Shown here in pieces: positions 40,056 to 49,779 of a stretch of DNA of 64,000 nucleotides (position 1 is the stretch's first letter; every line of letters begins with the position of its first letter). The position numbers and the translations under genes were made by a program. The stretch lies in contig OZ252110.1 of NCBI GenBank assembly GCA_965248545.1, positions 1,488,001 to 1,552,000 of the forward strand, in the 5' to 3' direction. The stretch is from Alteromonas_E sp965248545. GTDB lineage: Bacteria > Pseudomonadota > Gammaproteobacteria > Enterobacterales > Alteromonadaceae. The notes below the pieces were generated by a model. The model was not told the DNA's origin, did no database searches, and saw nothing but the letters and a program-made list of their open reading frames with translations.

Positions 40056-42473
40056 TTATACGTCTAAGTTTTCTACATTCAATGCATTTTCTTCGATAAA
40101 CGCTCTACGCGGTTCAACTTGATCACCCATTAGTGTAGTAAACAGTTGGTCCGCTGCAATAGCATCTTCAACAGTAACCTGGAGCATTCTACGACTTTCT
40201 GGATCCATTGTAGTTTCCCACAATTGCTCAGGATTCATTTCACCAAGTCCCTTGTAGCGTTGGATATATTGCCCACGCTTTGCTTCAGACATCAACCATT
40301 TTAATGCTTCAGCGAAAGACTCTACAGGTTGTTTACGTTCGCCGCGTTGAACGAATGCTCCCTCTTCCATCATGCCGTTGATAGCATTGTTTAACTCAGA
40401 GATTTTAGCGTACTCCGCACTTTCAATGAAATCGACATCAATGACATACTCATAGTCAATCCCATGCATGCGCATTACAACCACAAGTTTATTGGTGCTG
40501 TGCTCACTATCTTCGCGAATATCGAAACTGTAAATAGCACCTTCATCATTGTTTTCTAATCCGTTCAATACAGAATCACCAAAAAGCTTCAGAGCTGACT
40601 GGTCAGCAAGAGACGGTTTGGTTAATACCGGCGCATAAACCATTGCATTTAACATCGCTGTAGGCATCAGACGATGCATGCGGTTAATCATCTTTTCTGT
40701 CGATTGATATAGATTAACCAAAGACTCTAGACCAACTCCGGATATTGCTGGAGCTTCAGGGCTAGCAAATAACGATGAACCGTCTACCGCAATGTTAGTA
40801 AGGTGCGAATTAAGTGCATCATCATCTTTTAGATACTGCTCTTGTTTTCCTTTTTTAATCTTGTATAGCGGTGGCTGTGCAATGTAAACATAACCACGTT
40901 CGATGATCTCAGGCATTTGACGATAGAAGAATGTCAGCAACAAGGTACGAATATGGGAGCCATCGACATCAGCGTCAGTCATGATAATGATACTGTGATA
41001 ACGCAATTTCTCCGGGTCATACTCATCTCGACCGATACCGCAACCCAATGCAGTGATGAGTGTTGCAACTTCTTGCGAAGAAAGCATCTTGTCAAAACGC
41101 GCTTTCTCTACATTTAGAATCTTACCTTTCAGCGGAAGAATAGCTTGGTTTTTGCGGTTTCTACCTTGTTTAGCGGAACCACCTGCAGAGTCACCCTCCA
41201 CTATGTAGAGTTCGCTTAGTGCAGGATCTTTTTCCTGACAATCAGCCAACTTACCAGGCAAGCCAGCTAGGTCCAATGCGCCTTTACGGCGGGTCATTTC
41301 GCGCGCTTTACGCGCAGCTTCTCGAGCCCTAGCAGCATCGATGATTTTGTTTGCAATGATTTTACTCTCTGCCGGATTTTCTAATAAAAACTCAGCAAAT
41401 TTTTCGCCCATTGCCGTCTCTACAGCAGATTTTACTTCAGAAGAAACTAATTTGTCTTTTGTCTGAGAAGAGAACTTTGGATCGGGAACTTTTACCGACA
41501 CAACCGCAGTTAAACCTTCTCTGGCATCATCACCAGATGTTGATGTCTTCGCCTTCTTGTTGAGCCCTTCCTTCTCCATGAAGTTGTTTAACGTTCTTGT
41601 TAAGGCCGCTCTAAATCCAGCCAAGTGCGTCCCGCCATCACGTTGTGGAATGTTGTTGGTAAAGCAAAAAACATTTTCCTGGAAGCCATCATTCCACTGC
41701 ATTGAAACTTCTACTGCCGTACCATCTTCTTTTTCAGTTGTGAAATGGAATACCTTTTGATGTACAGGTGTTTTGTTTTGATTCAAGTATTCTACAAAGG
41801 CCTGTATACCGCCTTCATACATGAAGTGATCTTCCTTACCATCTCGTTCGTCTTTCAGTCGAATAGAGATACCAGAATTCAAGAATGATAATTCACGTAA
41901 ACGTTTGGCTAGAATGTCATAGTGGAATTCAGTTTGTGTGAATGTGTCGTGGCTAGGCCAAAATCGAACCATTGTGCCGGTTTTGTCGGTGTCGCCCACA
42001 ATGGCTAGCGGAGCTTGTGGAACACCATGATGATATTCCTGTTCGTGTGTTTTACCTTCTCGACGAATTCTCAATTTCAGTTTACTTGAAAGCGCATTTA
42101 CAACTGAAACGCCAACGCCGTGAAGTCCACCAGAGACCTTATAGGAATTATCGTCAAACTTACCACCCGCGTGTAACACTGTCATGATTACTTCTGCGGC
42201 TGACACACCTTCTTCTTCGTGCATCGCCGTCGGGATACCACGACCATCATCATAAACTGATACAGAACCATCTGTATGAATTTGGATAACGATTTCGCTA
42301 CAGTGACCTGCTAACGCTTCATCAATTGAGTTATCAACAACCTCAAATACCATATGGTGTAGACCAGTGCCATCGTCGGTGTCACCAATATACATGCCGG
42401 GTCTTTTTCTAACGGCATCAAGTCCTTTCAAGACTTTGATACTCGATGAATCGTAGCTGTTCTGTTCTGCCAT
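40056..42473 (-). CDS. gyrB: DNA gyrase subunit B
   Basis: ATPase subunit of gyrase, introducing negative supercoils. 805 residues (E. coli 804), including the insert in the Toprim region typical of gammaproteobacteria. The GHKL site has VVDNSIDEALAG and DDGRGIP; Toprim has EGDSAGGSAKQGRNRKNQAILPLKGK and DADVDGSHI. It starts 2 bp after recF, the last gene of the dnaA-dnaN-recF-gyrB block. Confidence 0.98.
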   Translation of the reverse strand: MAEQNSYDSSSIKVLKGLDAVRKRPGMYIGDTDDGTGLHHMVFEVVDNSIDEALAGHCSEIVIQIHTDGSVSVYDDGRGIPTAMHEEEGVSAAEVIMTVLHAGGKFDDNSYKVSGGLHGVGVSVVNALSSKLKLRIRREGKTHEQEYHHGVPQAPLAIVGDTDKTGTMVRFWPSHDTFTQTEFHYDILAKRLRELSFLNSGISIRLKDERDGKEDHFMYEGGIQAFVEYLNQNKTPVHQKVFHFTTEKEDGTAVEVSMQWNDGFQENVFCFTNNIPQRDGGTHLAGFRAALTRTLNNFMEKEGLNKKAKTSTSGDDAREGLTAVVSVKVPDPKFSSQTKDKLVSSEVKSAVETAMGEKFAEFLLENPAESKIIANKIIDAARAREAARKAREMTRRKGALDLAGLPGKLADCQEKDPALSELYIVEGDSAGGSAKQGRNRKNQAILPLKGKILNVEKARFDKMLSSQEVATLITALGCGIGRDEYDPEKLRYHSIIIMTDADVDGSHIRTLLLTFFYRQMPEIIERGYVYIAQPPLYKIKKGKQEQYLKDDDALNSHLTNIAVDGSSLFASPEAPAISGVGLESLVNLYQSTEKMINRMHRLMPTAMLNAMVYAPVLTKPSLADQSALKLFGDSVLNGLENNDEGAIYSFDIREDSEHSTNKLVVVMRMHGIDYEYVIDVDFIESAEYAKISELNNAINGMMEEGAFVQRGERKQPVESFAEALKWLMSEAKRGQYIQRYKGLGEMNPEQLWETTMDPESRRMLQVTVEDAIAADQLFTTLMGDQVEPRRAFIEENALNVENLDV

Positions 42474-42475
42474 TC

Positions 42476-43597
42476 TTACTCCTCGATCACGTGACCATGT
42501 TCCACGTGAAACACTTTCTTATTGTTTATAGTCGTTGGAACTGAAAAATGTGACTTTTCAATCGCTGTTATAAACACCTGGGTGTTTGTGGAAACTAGCT
42601 CCTCTACAAATAGAGCCCTTCTTTTCTCGTCCAACTCAGCGCCAATATCGTCTAATAGGAAAATCCCACCTTCTTGAACATTGGCATAAAGATGCTTTGC
42701 CTGTGCAAGCTGAAGCGCCGCAACCAGCATCCGAAGTTGTCCTCTTGACAATATCTCACTTGCTGGCTTGCCATCACTCTTAACTTTGAAGTCTGCCTTG
42801 TGTGGACCTACAGATGTAAAGCCAAAACGGATGTCTATCTGTTCCTTACTTTTGAGTTGTTGAGACAATTCCAACGAAGAATCCCAACCCTTATGATACG
42901 ATAATTCCAACGAAAACTCAGGTAAAAATTGACCTATTAAGCGCTCAAATTCAGGTAAGAATGTATCCCAATAGCGCACTCTGAGTGAATCAATTTTAGT
43001 ACCTATTTGACCGAGTTGTCCGCTCCAATAATCGAGTTCTTCGTATCGTTCAGAACTGTCACTTGTTTTGATGCCATAAGACTTTTGTTTTTGCTTCAAT
43101 AACGCATTTCTATGTTTTAAAACGCGTTGATAGCTTTTGTGCAGCTCTTTAAATGATTGTTCCACGTGAAACAATCCCCAATCTAAAAACGACCTACGAC
43201 CGCTTGGAGCGCCTAAAACCAGTTCAATACTCTGTGGCGTGAAGATTTGTACAGGCACAAGAGAAACCAGATCAGACATACGGTTTGAACGTTCGCCATT
43301 AATACTGCAAATAACAGAGTCATCTTGACCACGTTGAAGCCCTAATGAGTACTCATTTTCACCTTTATGGAATGAGCATTTGCTATGCAGTGTAAACGAA
43401 GTATTTCCGTGTTGAATAACATTACGTGTTTTGGTGCCTCTGAAAGACCGACCAAAACCCAAAAAATGAATAGCTTCTAATAGAGACGACTTACCACTGC
43501 CATTTTCACCGTACACCAAATTAAGATTTGGCGACGGTTCAATGGACAATTTTTCAATGTTTCTGAAATGGGTGGCCTGGAGAACATCCAGCTTCAT
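42476..43597 (-). CDS. recF: RecF gap-repair ATPase
   Basis: SMC-like ATPase that helps RecOR load RecA at gaps. 373 residues (E. coli 357). Walker A GENGSGKSSLLEAIHFLG near 30-47, signature ILSRGQLRMLVAALQLA and Walker B GGIFLLDDIGAELD near 315. Two exact parS sites lie inside the gene and both encode the same tetrapeptide FHVE (near residues 142 and 363). This may explain part of the extra length at the C-terminus. Confidence 0.97.
   Translation of the reverse strand: MKLDVLQATHFRNIEKLSIEPSPNLNLVYGENGSGKSSLLEAIHFLGFGRSFRGTKTRNVIQHGNTSFTLHSKCSFHKGENEYSLGLQRGQDDSVICSINGERSNRMSDLVSLVPVQIFTPQSIELVLGAPSGRRSFLDWGLFHVEQSFKELHKSYQRVLKHRNALLKQKQKSYGIKTSDSSERYEELDYWSGQLGQIGTKIDSLRVRYWDTFLPEFERLIGQFLPEFSLELSYHKGWDSSLELSQQLKSKEQIDIRFGFTSVGPHKADFKVKSDGKPASEILSRGQLRMLVAALQLAQAKHLYANVQEGGIFLLDDIGAELDEKRRALFVEELVSTNTQVFITAIEKSHFSVPTTINNKKVFHVEHGHVIEE
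42498..42513. promoter_or_regulatory. parS centromere site 1
   Basis: TGTTCCACGTGAAACA matches the ParB-binding consensus TGTTNCACGTGAAACA at all positions. It is inside the 3' end of recF, about 12.6 kb from oriC. ParB and ParA are encoded at 58-60 kb. Confidence 0.85.
43158..43173. promoter_or_regulatory. parS centromere site 2
   Basis: TGTTCCACGTGAAACA again, an exact copy of site 1, 660 bp away in recF. The palindrome extends to GAT..ATC on both sides. Confidence 0.85.
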
Positions 43598-43605
43598 ATC
43601 GAGGA

Positions 43606-44709
43606 CTAGAGCCTCATCGGCATGATTACATACTGTGCGGAGGCATCACCTGCCGCTTCAATTAGCGCACTAGAATTACTATCAGACAAGGCTATGGTCA
43701 CTTCTTCAGCCTTAAGCGCATTGAGAACGTCGATAAGGTAAGCAACATTAAACCCGATCTCAAGTGACTCACCACTATAAGCAACATCAACAATCTCTTC
43801 AGCTTCTTCTTGCTCCGGATTGTTCGCAGTGATTTTCAGCTCATTCTCATCTAGATTAAGGCGTACGCCTTTGAACTTTTCATTAGACAGTATTGCTGCC
43901 CTAGAAAACGCTTGTTTTAACGTCTCTTTGCTGGAGCTTACAGACTTATCACAATCCTTTGGAAGTACTCGACGATAGTCAGGGAAGCGGCCATCGACAA
44001 GCTTACTAGTGAAAATAAATTCTTGAGAGAAGATTCGGATGTGATTAGAGCCAATCTGAATCTTTAATCCTTTATCGTCATCCTCAATCAAACGGCTAAT
44101 TTCCAAAACACCTTTTCTAGGAATTATTACTTGGCGAGACGGTAGATTTAACGACTCTGAAGATAACTTACCAAGAGCCAATCTGTGACCATCGGTTGCG
44201 ACGGTGCGAACTATATTACCCTCGGTTTCGAGCGACATGCCGTTCAGATAATAACGAACATCTTGCTGAGCCATAGAGAATGCCGTACTGTCTATCAATT
44301 GCTTTAGTTCACTACGAGTAACTTCGAACTCTACTTCACCTTCCCAATCTTCTAGGTTTGGATAATCATTTGCAGAAAGCGTCGATAACGAATAGCGACC
44401 TCGCCCACTCTTAATAATGGCCTTATTTCCATCAATCGCAAAACTAATATCATTGCCTTCGTTTAAACCGCGACAAATATCCAACAGTTTTTTGGCCGGA
44501 ACCGTCGTTTCACCTTCAGTGAAATCGCCCTCAAGAGCGATACTCGATATTAATTCGACCTCGAGATCTGTACCTGTCAGCCAAAGTGCGTCTTCACTAA
44601 CTTTGATCAAGACATTCGACAGTATCGGTAGTGTGTGTCTGCGCTCTACTGCACCGACAACCAATTGCAAAGGTTGAAGAAATTTTTCGCGGCTGATTGT
44701 AAATTTCAT
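43606..44709 (-). CDS. dnaN: DNA polymerase III sliding clamp (beta)
   Basis: Ring-shaped clamp that tethers Pol III. 367 residues (E. coli 366), with the start MKFTISREKFLQPLQLVVGAVERRHTLPILSN and the C-terminal YVIMPMRL. Three clamp domains fit the length. It lies 25 bp after dnaA and 8 bp before recF. Confidence 0.98.
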   Translation of the reverse strand: MKFTISREKFLQPLQLVVGAVERRHTLPILSNVLIKVSEDALWLTGTDLEVELISSIALEGDFTEGETTVPAKKLLDICRGLNEGNDISFAIDGNKAIIKSGRGRYSLSTLSANDYPNLEDWEGEVEFEVTRSELKQLIDSTAFSMAQQDVRYYLNGMSLETEGNIVRTVATDGHRLALGKLSSESLNLPSRQVIIPRKGVLEISRLIEDDDKGLKIQIGSNHIRIFSQEFIFTSKLVDGRFPDYRRVLPKDCDKSVSSSKETLKQAFSRAAILSNEKFKGVRLNLDENELKITANNPEQEEAEEIVDVAYSGESLEIGFNVAYLIDVLNALKAEEVTIALSDSNSSALIEAAGDASAQYVIMPMRL

Positions 44710-44734
44710 CGATCGACTTACTCGCTTTTGTACG

Positions 44735-46150
44735 TTAGGAAGACAGCGTTCTTATTAAGTTTTTATAGTCTTCCTTTATATCATGACTTTCTTCTCTTAG
44801 CTGCTCAATTTTACGACAAGCATGCAAAACGGTAGTGTGGTGTCTTCCACCAAATGCATTGCCAATTTCGGGCAAACTACGATTTGTTAACTCTTTGGAC
44901 AACGCCATTGCGAGTTGTCTTGGCCGTGCAATACTGCGACTGCGACGCTTGGACAAAATATCTGACACTTTCACTTTGTAATAATCAGCTACTGTTTTCT
45001 GAATGTTTTCGATAGTAACCAACTTATCCTGCAATGATAACAAATCACGCAGTGCGTCTTTAACGAACTCGATCGTTATCGGCCTACCAGTGAAATTAGC
45101 GTTAGCTATTACCCTATTTAACGCACCTTCCAATTCTCGAACATTGCTGCGTAATCGTTTCGCAATGAAGAAAGCCACTTCATTGGGTAGTGCTATTTTA
45201 TTTTGGGCTGCCTTTTTCATTAAGATAGCAACCCTGGTTTCCAACTCAGGAGGCTCAATCGCAATAGTAAGGCCCCAACCAAAACGAGATTTAAGTCTGT
45301 CTTCCACGCCCTCTATTTCTTTGGGGTACCGGTCAGACGTAAGAATAATCTGTTGGTTACCTTCTAGAAGCGCATTAAATGTATGAAAAAATTCTTCCTG
45401 AGACCGGTCTTTATTTGCGAAAAACTGGATATCATCGATCAACAGCGCATCTACAGAACGATAGAACTTCTTGAAATCTTCAATCGCATTATTCTGCAAT
45501 GCTTTCACCATGTCTTGCACAAACCGCTCAGAATGCATATACACAATTTTTGCGTCTGGTTTAGTGTTTAATATCCCGTGACCGACTGCGTGCAACAAGT
45601 GGGTTTTACCTAAACCAGTTCCACCGTAGATAAACAAAGGGTTATAAGCCTTACCCGGGTTATCGGAAACTTGTGATGCCGCGGCTCGTGCTAACTGATT
45701 TGATTTACCTTCTACAAAACTGTCAAATTTATAGGTCGGGTTTAAATTATTTTTATGCGCTACTCCAGCAGGTATTGGTGTCACTTGGGTTGATACATCA
45801 CTTATAACCGGTGGTTTACTACCACCTTCGGATAGCACTGACGAGGCTGATGGTTGTGACGTCTTGATTTGGGTTTTAGTCGACAAAAATGATGGCGCAG
45901 CTTGCGGAGTTTTACTCGACTGTATCTCTAACGCAAGTTGAGGAGCGTTACTGCCACCCAGCTCTTGCAATATTTCCGTGATCAGCGATCTATACTTGTC
46001 TCGCACCCAATCCAAAATGAAATGATTTTTTGCATATAAGGTCAACAGCTGAGCACTGAGATCGTATTGCAGCGGTCTTATCCACATACTGAATTCTTGA
46101 GTCGATAGTTCTTCTTTTAAGCGTTCAAGGCACTTAGACCAGATGTCCAT
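44735..46150 (-). CDS. dnaA: Chromosomal replication initiator DnaA
   Basis: Binds DnaA boxes and melts oriC. 471 residues (E. coli 467). Domain I about 1-80; a flexible domain II about 85-130; the AAA+ domain with Walker A GGTGLGKTHLLHAVGH and Walker B LLIDDIQFF; and domain IV with the box-binding signature GGRHHTTVLHACRKIE near the end. Its upstream region holds two DnaA boxes, which suggests autoregulation. Confidence 0.98.
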   Translation of the reverse strand: MDIWSKCLERLKEELSTQEFSMWIRPLQYDLSAQLLTLYAKNHFILDWVRDKYRSLITEILQELGGSNAPQLALEIQSSKTPQAAPSFLSTKTQIKTSQPSASSVLSEGGSKPPVISDVSTQVTPIPAGVAHKNNLNPTYKFDSFVEGKSNQLARAAASQVSDNPGKAYNPLFIYGGTGLGKTHLLHAVGHGILNTKPDAKIVYMHSERFVQDMVKALQNNAIEDFKKFYRSVDALLIDDIQFFANKDRSQEEFFHTFNALLEGNQQIILTSDRYPKEIEGVEDRLKSRFGWGLTIAIEPPELETRVAILMKKAAQNKIALPNEVAFFIAKRLRSNVRELEGALNRVIANANFTGRPITIEFVKDALRDLLSLQDKLVTIENIQKTVADYYKVKVSDILSKRRSRSIARPRQLAMALSKELTNRSLPEIGNAFGGRHHTTVLHACRKIEQLREESHDIKEDYKNLIRTLSS

Positions 46151-46776
46151 TAAACAAAAGCCTCATATTTGTTTGTTTTTATTGTTTATTTACTGATAAA
46201 ACTGAAGGGACGACGATCTCAAGGCTGATATAAAGAAGAGCCACTAAGTTTGCCTGTTTTACCTAATTGCTAGCGGTGTTAAACGTTAGGTTGTGAATTA
46301 TCTAACATTCGGATAATGAAGTAAAACGAGAAACCGATCAATTTGCGATCAAAACGCACATAAATCCATATATTGTTGTTTTTATTATATTTATTTAAAT
46401 TAACATTTAGTCTTGTTTGTATCAAAAAGAAAAATAATGGCATCATTTGATCGCTTAAACGCTAAACAGATCAGAAATTTTCGGGGAAGAATTGCCATAA
46501 ATTGTGGATAATTATAACTATGTTTTATTTTTATACACATTTTCACTGTCATACCCTCACTTTGGCATAACATCTGCTTAGGCCATTAAGGGGTGAAAAT
46601 CATCGTTAAGCACAAGAAACATGCTAAATTCAGACGAATTAGTTTGACTTTAGTGTTATGGATCTCTAGAATTCAGCGTCCTTTTTGAGCAGAGCGATTA
46701 TTTCAGTGCTATTTGCGTTGAACCGCGCTTTACTCAAATCGATTGTGATTAACCTTTAAATGATGAGACTCTGGCG
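46151..46776. other. dnaA-rpmH intergenic region with two DnaA boxes
   Basis: 626 bp of AT-rich sequence between divergent dnaA and rpmH. DnaA boxes: TGTGGATAA at 46503-46511 and TTATACACA at 46531-46539, close together. It contains only a few GATC sites, so it looks like a dnaA control region rather than the origin. The rpmH promoter is listed apart; no other gene is seen. Confidence 0.6.
46644..46672 (+). promoter_or_regulatory. rpmH promoter
   Basis: TTGACT (46644-46649) is 17 bp from TAGAAT (46667-46672), a near-consensus sigma70 promoter, giving a 5' leader of about 98 nt before rpmH. Confidence 0.65.
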
Positions 46777-46911
46777 ATGAAAAGAACTTTTCAACCGAGC
46801 AATCTGAAGCGTAAGCGTTCACACGGTTTCCGCGCTCGCATGGCGACAAAAAATGGTCGTAAAGTGCTTGCAAACCGCCGTGCAAAAGGTCGCGCTCGTC
46901 TTTCAGCATAA
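46777..46911 (+). CDS. rpmH: 50S ribosomal protein L34
   Basis: 44 residues, strongly basic, starting MKRTFQPSNLKRKRSHGFR and ending RAKGRARLSA, a complete L34. It is first of rpmH-rnpA-yidD-yidC, the conserved cluster divergent from dnaA. Confidence 0.98.
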   Translation: MKRTFQPSNLKRKRSHGFRARMATKNGRKVLANRRAKGRARLSA

Positions 46912-46919
46912 GCTCAATC

Positions 46920-47285
46920 TTGCATAAAGTGGGCGAGTGCAAATTTACTCGGGAGTTGCGTCTGTTAACTCCCTCCCACTTTACTTTCGTCTTTAACGAC
47001 GCTATTCCCACAGGTTCATCCGCCTTTACACTTCTCGCTAGACATAACGATATCAGCCATCCTCGACTGGGCATCACAATAGCAAAAAAGCGGGTACGCA
47101 AAGCACATAACCGAAACCGAGTTAAACGCGTCATTCGTGAGAGTTTTCGTTTACATCAGCATCAACTTCCAAATGTTGATATAGTCGTCATCGGGAAATC
47201 ATCCGCTGAAAATATGACCAATCAAGAATTGTTTACTTTGCTGGAAAAGTTATGGAAGAAGCTCGCAAAACGTTGCGCGGCATAA
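46920..47285 (+). CDS. rnpA: Ribonuclease P protein component
   Basis: Protein part of RNase P, which matures tRNA 5' ends. Up to 121 residues; the RELRLLTPSHFTFVF start and the RNRVKRVIRESFR RNA-binding helix are clear. The start is TTG at 46920 or GTG at 46929; no ribosome site decides it, and family members often use non-ATG starts. It overlaps yidD by 34 bp. Confidence 0.95.
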   Translation: MHKVGECKFTRELRLLTPSHFTFVFNDAIPTGSSAFTLLARHNDISHPRLGITIAKKRVRKAHNRNRVKRVIRESFRLHQHQLPNVDIVVIGKSSAENMTNQELFTLLEKLWKKLAKRCAA

Positions 47286-47521
47286 TTATTTTTATACCGC
47301 TGGTATTGATAAAGGTATACCAGAAGCTTATATCTCCGTTATTGGGGCCAAGTTGTCGATTTCATCCGTCTTGTTCCTATTACGCTGTTCAAGCATTAAA
47401 ACGGCACGGTTTGTTAATTGGTGGTTGGTTATCAATCAAACGCATATTAAAATGCCACCCTTTGCATCCGGGTGGTGTGGATCATGTTCCACCTAAACCG
47501 AATAACACCAAACACCAATAA
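47252..47521 (+). CDS. yidD: Membrane protein insertion efficiency factor YidD
   Basis: 89 residues, amphipathic and membrane-associated. The family core YQKLISPLLGPSCRFHPSCSYYAVQAL and HPLHPGGVDHVPP are intact. It starts inside rnpA and ends 9 bp before yidC, which its product assists. Confidence 0.96.
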   Translation: MEEARKTLRGIIIFIPLVLIKVYQKLISPLLGPSCRFHPSCSYYAVQALKRHGLLIGGWLSIKRILKCHPLHPGGVDHVPPKPNNTKHQ

Positions 47522-47530
47522 GAGAGCATT

Positions 47531-49237
47531 ATGGAATCGCAGCGCAGTTTTCTGATCATTGGCTTAGCCCTAGTCAGCTTTTTGCTATGGCAGCAATGGC
47601 AGATTGATTATGGCCCTAAACCTATTCAACCGGTTTCCACGGAATCGACAACTGAGCAGCCCATAAATGCTGTTCCAAGTGCCATACCAAGTGCAGTTCA
47701 GAGCAATACCCCTGCCGGTACAGATGCCTCAGTACCAACAGATATTGCGCAACAAGCAAGTGGCGACTTCCCTGGACAATCCCAATTAAGTGCTGCAACA
47801 AACACTAATCGTTACGTGACGGTTACTACCGATACTCTAACACTGTCGATCGATTTGGTTGGTGGCGACATTGTTGTCGCTGATCTAGTGAAGTACCCTG
47901 TGACTCAGGGCTCGAATGACTCCTACAGCTTACTGCGCGCCGAGAACGTTGGTTTATACGTTGCACAAAGCGGCTTAGTCGGTCCCAATGGACCAGATGC
48001 AAACGCTGATGGTCGTCCATTTTATGCGACACTGCAAAAAGATTACACATTAACCGGTGATACTCTAGAGGTGCCACTAACATGGGCGAATGCCGATGGT
48101 TTAGTCGTCACAAAGACATTTACCTTTGCGCGCGACTCACACACCATCGATGTAAGCTACGCTGTAACGAACAACACTGCGGCAGCAGCTCAAGTCCAAC
48201 AATATGCTCAGTTGAAGCAAACACTGGCGCAACCTGAAGGCAGCATGTTTATGCCAACCTATAGAGGTGCTGCCTACTCAACGCAAGACACACGCTATGA
48301 AAAGTTCCCATTCGGCGATTTTGAAGACGAAAATCTTCGCCTAGCGACTATCGGCGGTTGGGTTGGTATGTTGGAACACTACTTTGTTTCGGCTTGGGTG
48401 CCTCCTCAAGAACAGACTAATACTATCTACTCGCGTCTACTTTCGAATCAGTTTGCCATTATTGGCTACACTAGCCCTGCCGTCGTTGTGAATAGCGGGG
48501 AAACTCAGACTGTAGGGAGTACTTTGTATCTCGGCCCTAAAGATCAAGAAACACTAGCAGCTCTAGCGCGTGGACTCGACCTGACGGTGGACTACGGGAT
48601 TTTATGGTGGATTTCTCAACCTTTATTTGATTTGCTCAAATTCTTATATAGCTTAGTTGGTAACTGGGGTGTGGCTATTGTGCTTATCACCATCATAGTA
48701 AAAGGTGCCATGTATTGGCTCACCAAAAAACAATATGAATCATTTGCTAAGTTACGTGTTTTAGCCCCCAAAATGCAGCAGTTGAAAGACCGCTATGGCG
48801 AAGATCGTCAGAAAATGTCTCAAGCGATGATGGAGCTGTACAAAAAAGAGAAAGTTAATCCCATGGGAGGCTGCTTTCCATTGTTGCTGCAGATGCCAAT
48901 ATTCTTAGCCCTATATTGGGTTCTACTGGAAAGTGTAGAACTGCGCCATGCGGACTTTTTCTTGTGGATTACTGACTTATCAGTGGCTGATCCATATTAC
49001 GTGTTGCCTATCTTGACCGGCGCTAGCATGTATTTCCTACAAAAGTTAAATCCAACCACTGTACAAGACCCAATGCAGCAAAAAATTATGCAATGGATGC
49101 CAGTGGCGATGAGTATTTTCTTCTTTTTCTTCCCAGCGGGATTAGTACTCTATTGGTTGATCTCTAACGTGATCACTATTGTACAAGCGAAGATGATTTA
49201 TAGCTCAATGGAAAAACGCGGGATTAAGACCCACTAG
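47531..49237 (+). CDS. yidC: Membrane protein insertase YidC
   Basis: Inserts and folds inner-membrane proteins, alone or with Sec. 568 residues (E. coli 548). TM1 is at about 5-20 (FLIIGLALVSFLLWQQWQ). A low-complexity linker rich in Ser/Thr/Pro/Ala follows (about 30-90). Next come the periplasmic P1 domain (about 95-330) and the conserved five-helix core (about 365-560), with MGGCFPLLLQMPIFLALYWVL. Confidence 0.97.
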   Translation: MESQRSFLIIGLALVSFLLWQQWQIDYGPKPIQPVSTESTTEQPINAVPSAIPSAVQSNTPAGTDASVPTDIAQQASGDFPGQSQLSAATNTNRYVTVTTDTLTLSIDLVGGDIVVADLVKYPVTQGSNDSYSLLRAENVGLYVAQSGLVGPNGPDANADGRPFYATLQKDYTLTGDTLEVPLTWANADGLVVTKTFTFARDSHTIDVSYAVTNNTAAAAQVQQYAQLKQTLAQPEGSMFMPTYRGAAYSTQDTRYEKFPFGDFEDENLRLATIGGWVGMLEHYFVSAWVPPQEQTNTIYSRLLSNQFAIIGYTSPAVVVNSGETQTVGSTLYLGPKDQETLAALARGLDLTVDYGILWWISQPLFDLLKFLYSLVGNWGVAIVLITIIVKGAMYWLTKKQYESFAKLRVLAPKMQQLKDRYGEDRQKMSQAMMELYKKEKVNPMGGCFPLLLQMPIFLALYWVLLESVELRHADFFLWITDLSVADPYYVLPILTGASMYFLQKLNPTTVQDPMQQKIMQWMPVAMSIFFFFFPAGLVLYWLISNVITIVQAKMIYSSMEKRGIKTH

Positions 49238-49254
49238 TTGACGAGGAAACACTT

Positions 49255-49737
49255 ATGCCTTCTTTTGATATCGTTTCTGAAATCGATATGGTGGACATTA
49301 AAAATGCCACCGACAATGCTGTCCGTGAGTTGTCAACACGCTTTGATTTCAGAGGTGTAGATGCAAGTTTTGAATCCACTGATGACGGCGTTTTGATGAC
49401 CGCAGAGGCAGAATTCCAACTACAACAGTTGGATTCTATACTGCGGAATGCGTGTGCAAAACGCGGTGTCGACACGAGTTGTATTCAACCAGGTTCTATC
49501 GACCACCGCGGTAAGCACTTCCGTCAGTTAATGAGTTTCAAACAAGGGATTGATCAAGCGACTGCGAAAAAAATCGTAAAGCTAATTAAAGATGCCAAAA
49601 TCAAAGTCCAAACAGCGATTCAGGGTGACCAATTGCGTGTAACCGGTAAAAAACGTGACGATTTGCAACAAGTCATCGCGTTGGTTAAGGGCGCCGATTT
49701 AGGTCAGCCTTTCCAATACAATAACTTTAGAGATTAA
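49255..49737 (+). CDS. yajQ: YajQ family nucleotide-binding protein
   Basis: 160 residues (E. coli 163). The start MPSFDIVSEIDMVDIKNATDNA and the block FRQLMSFKQGIDQATAKKIVKLIKDAKIKVQ are family signatures. Some members bind cyclic di-GMP; role here unknown. A GAGGAAAC site precedes the ATG. Its place between yidC and mnmE, normally adjacent genes, is unusual. Confidence 0.94.
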   Translation: MPSFDIVSEIDMVDIKNATDNAVRELSTRFDFRGVDASFESTDDGVLMTAEAEFQLQQLDSILRNACAKRGVDTSCIQPGSIDHRGKHFRQLMSFKQGIDQATAKKIVKLIKDAKIKVQTAIQGDQLRVTGKKRDDLQQVIALVKGADLGQPFQYNNFRD

Positions 49738-49779
49738 TTGGCCCTAGCGGCCGATTAACCCTTCTATTCGCAACAAGCT

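Noticed and set aside
46151..46776. oriC beside dnaA
   Set aside because: Only two DnaA boxes and few GATC sites; the mnmG-side region is far richer in both.
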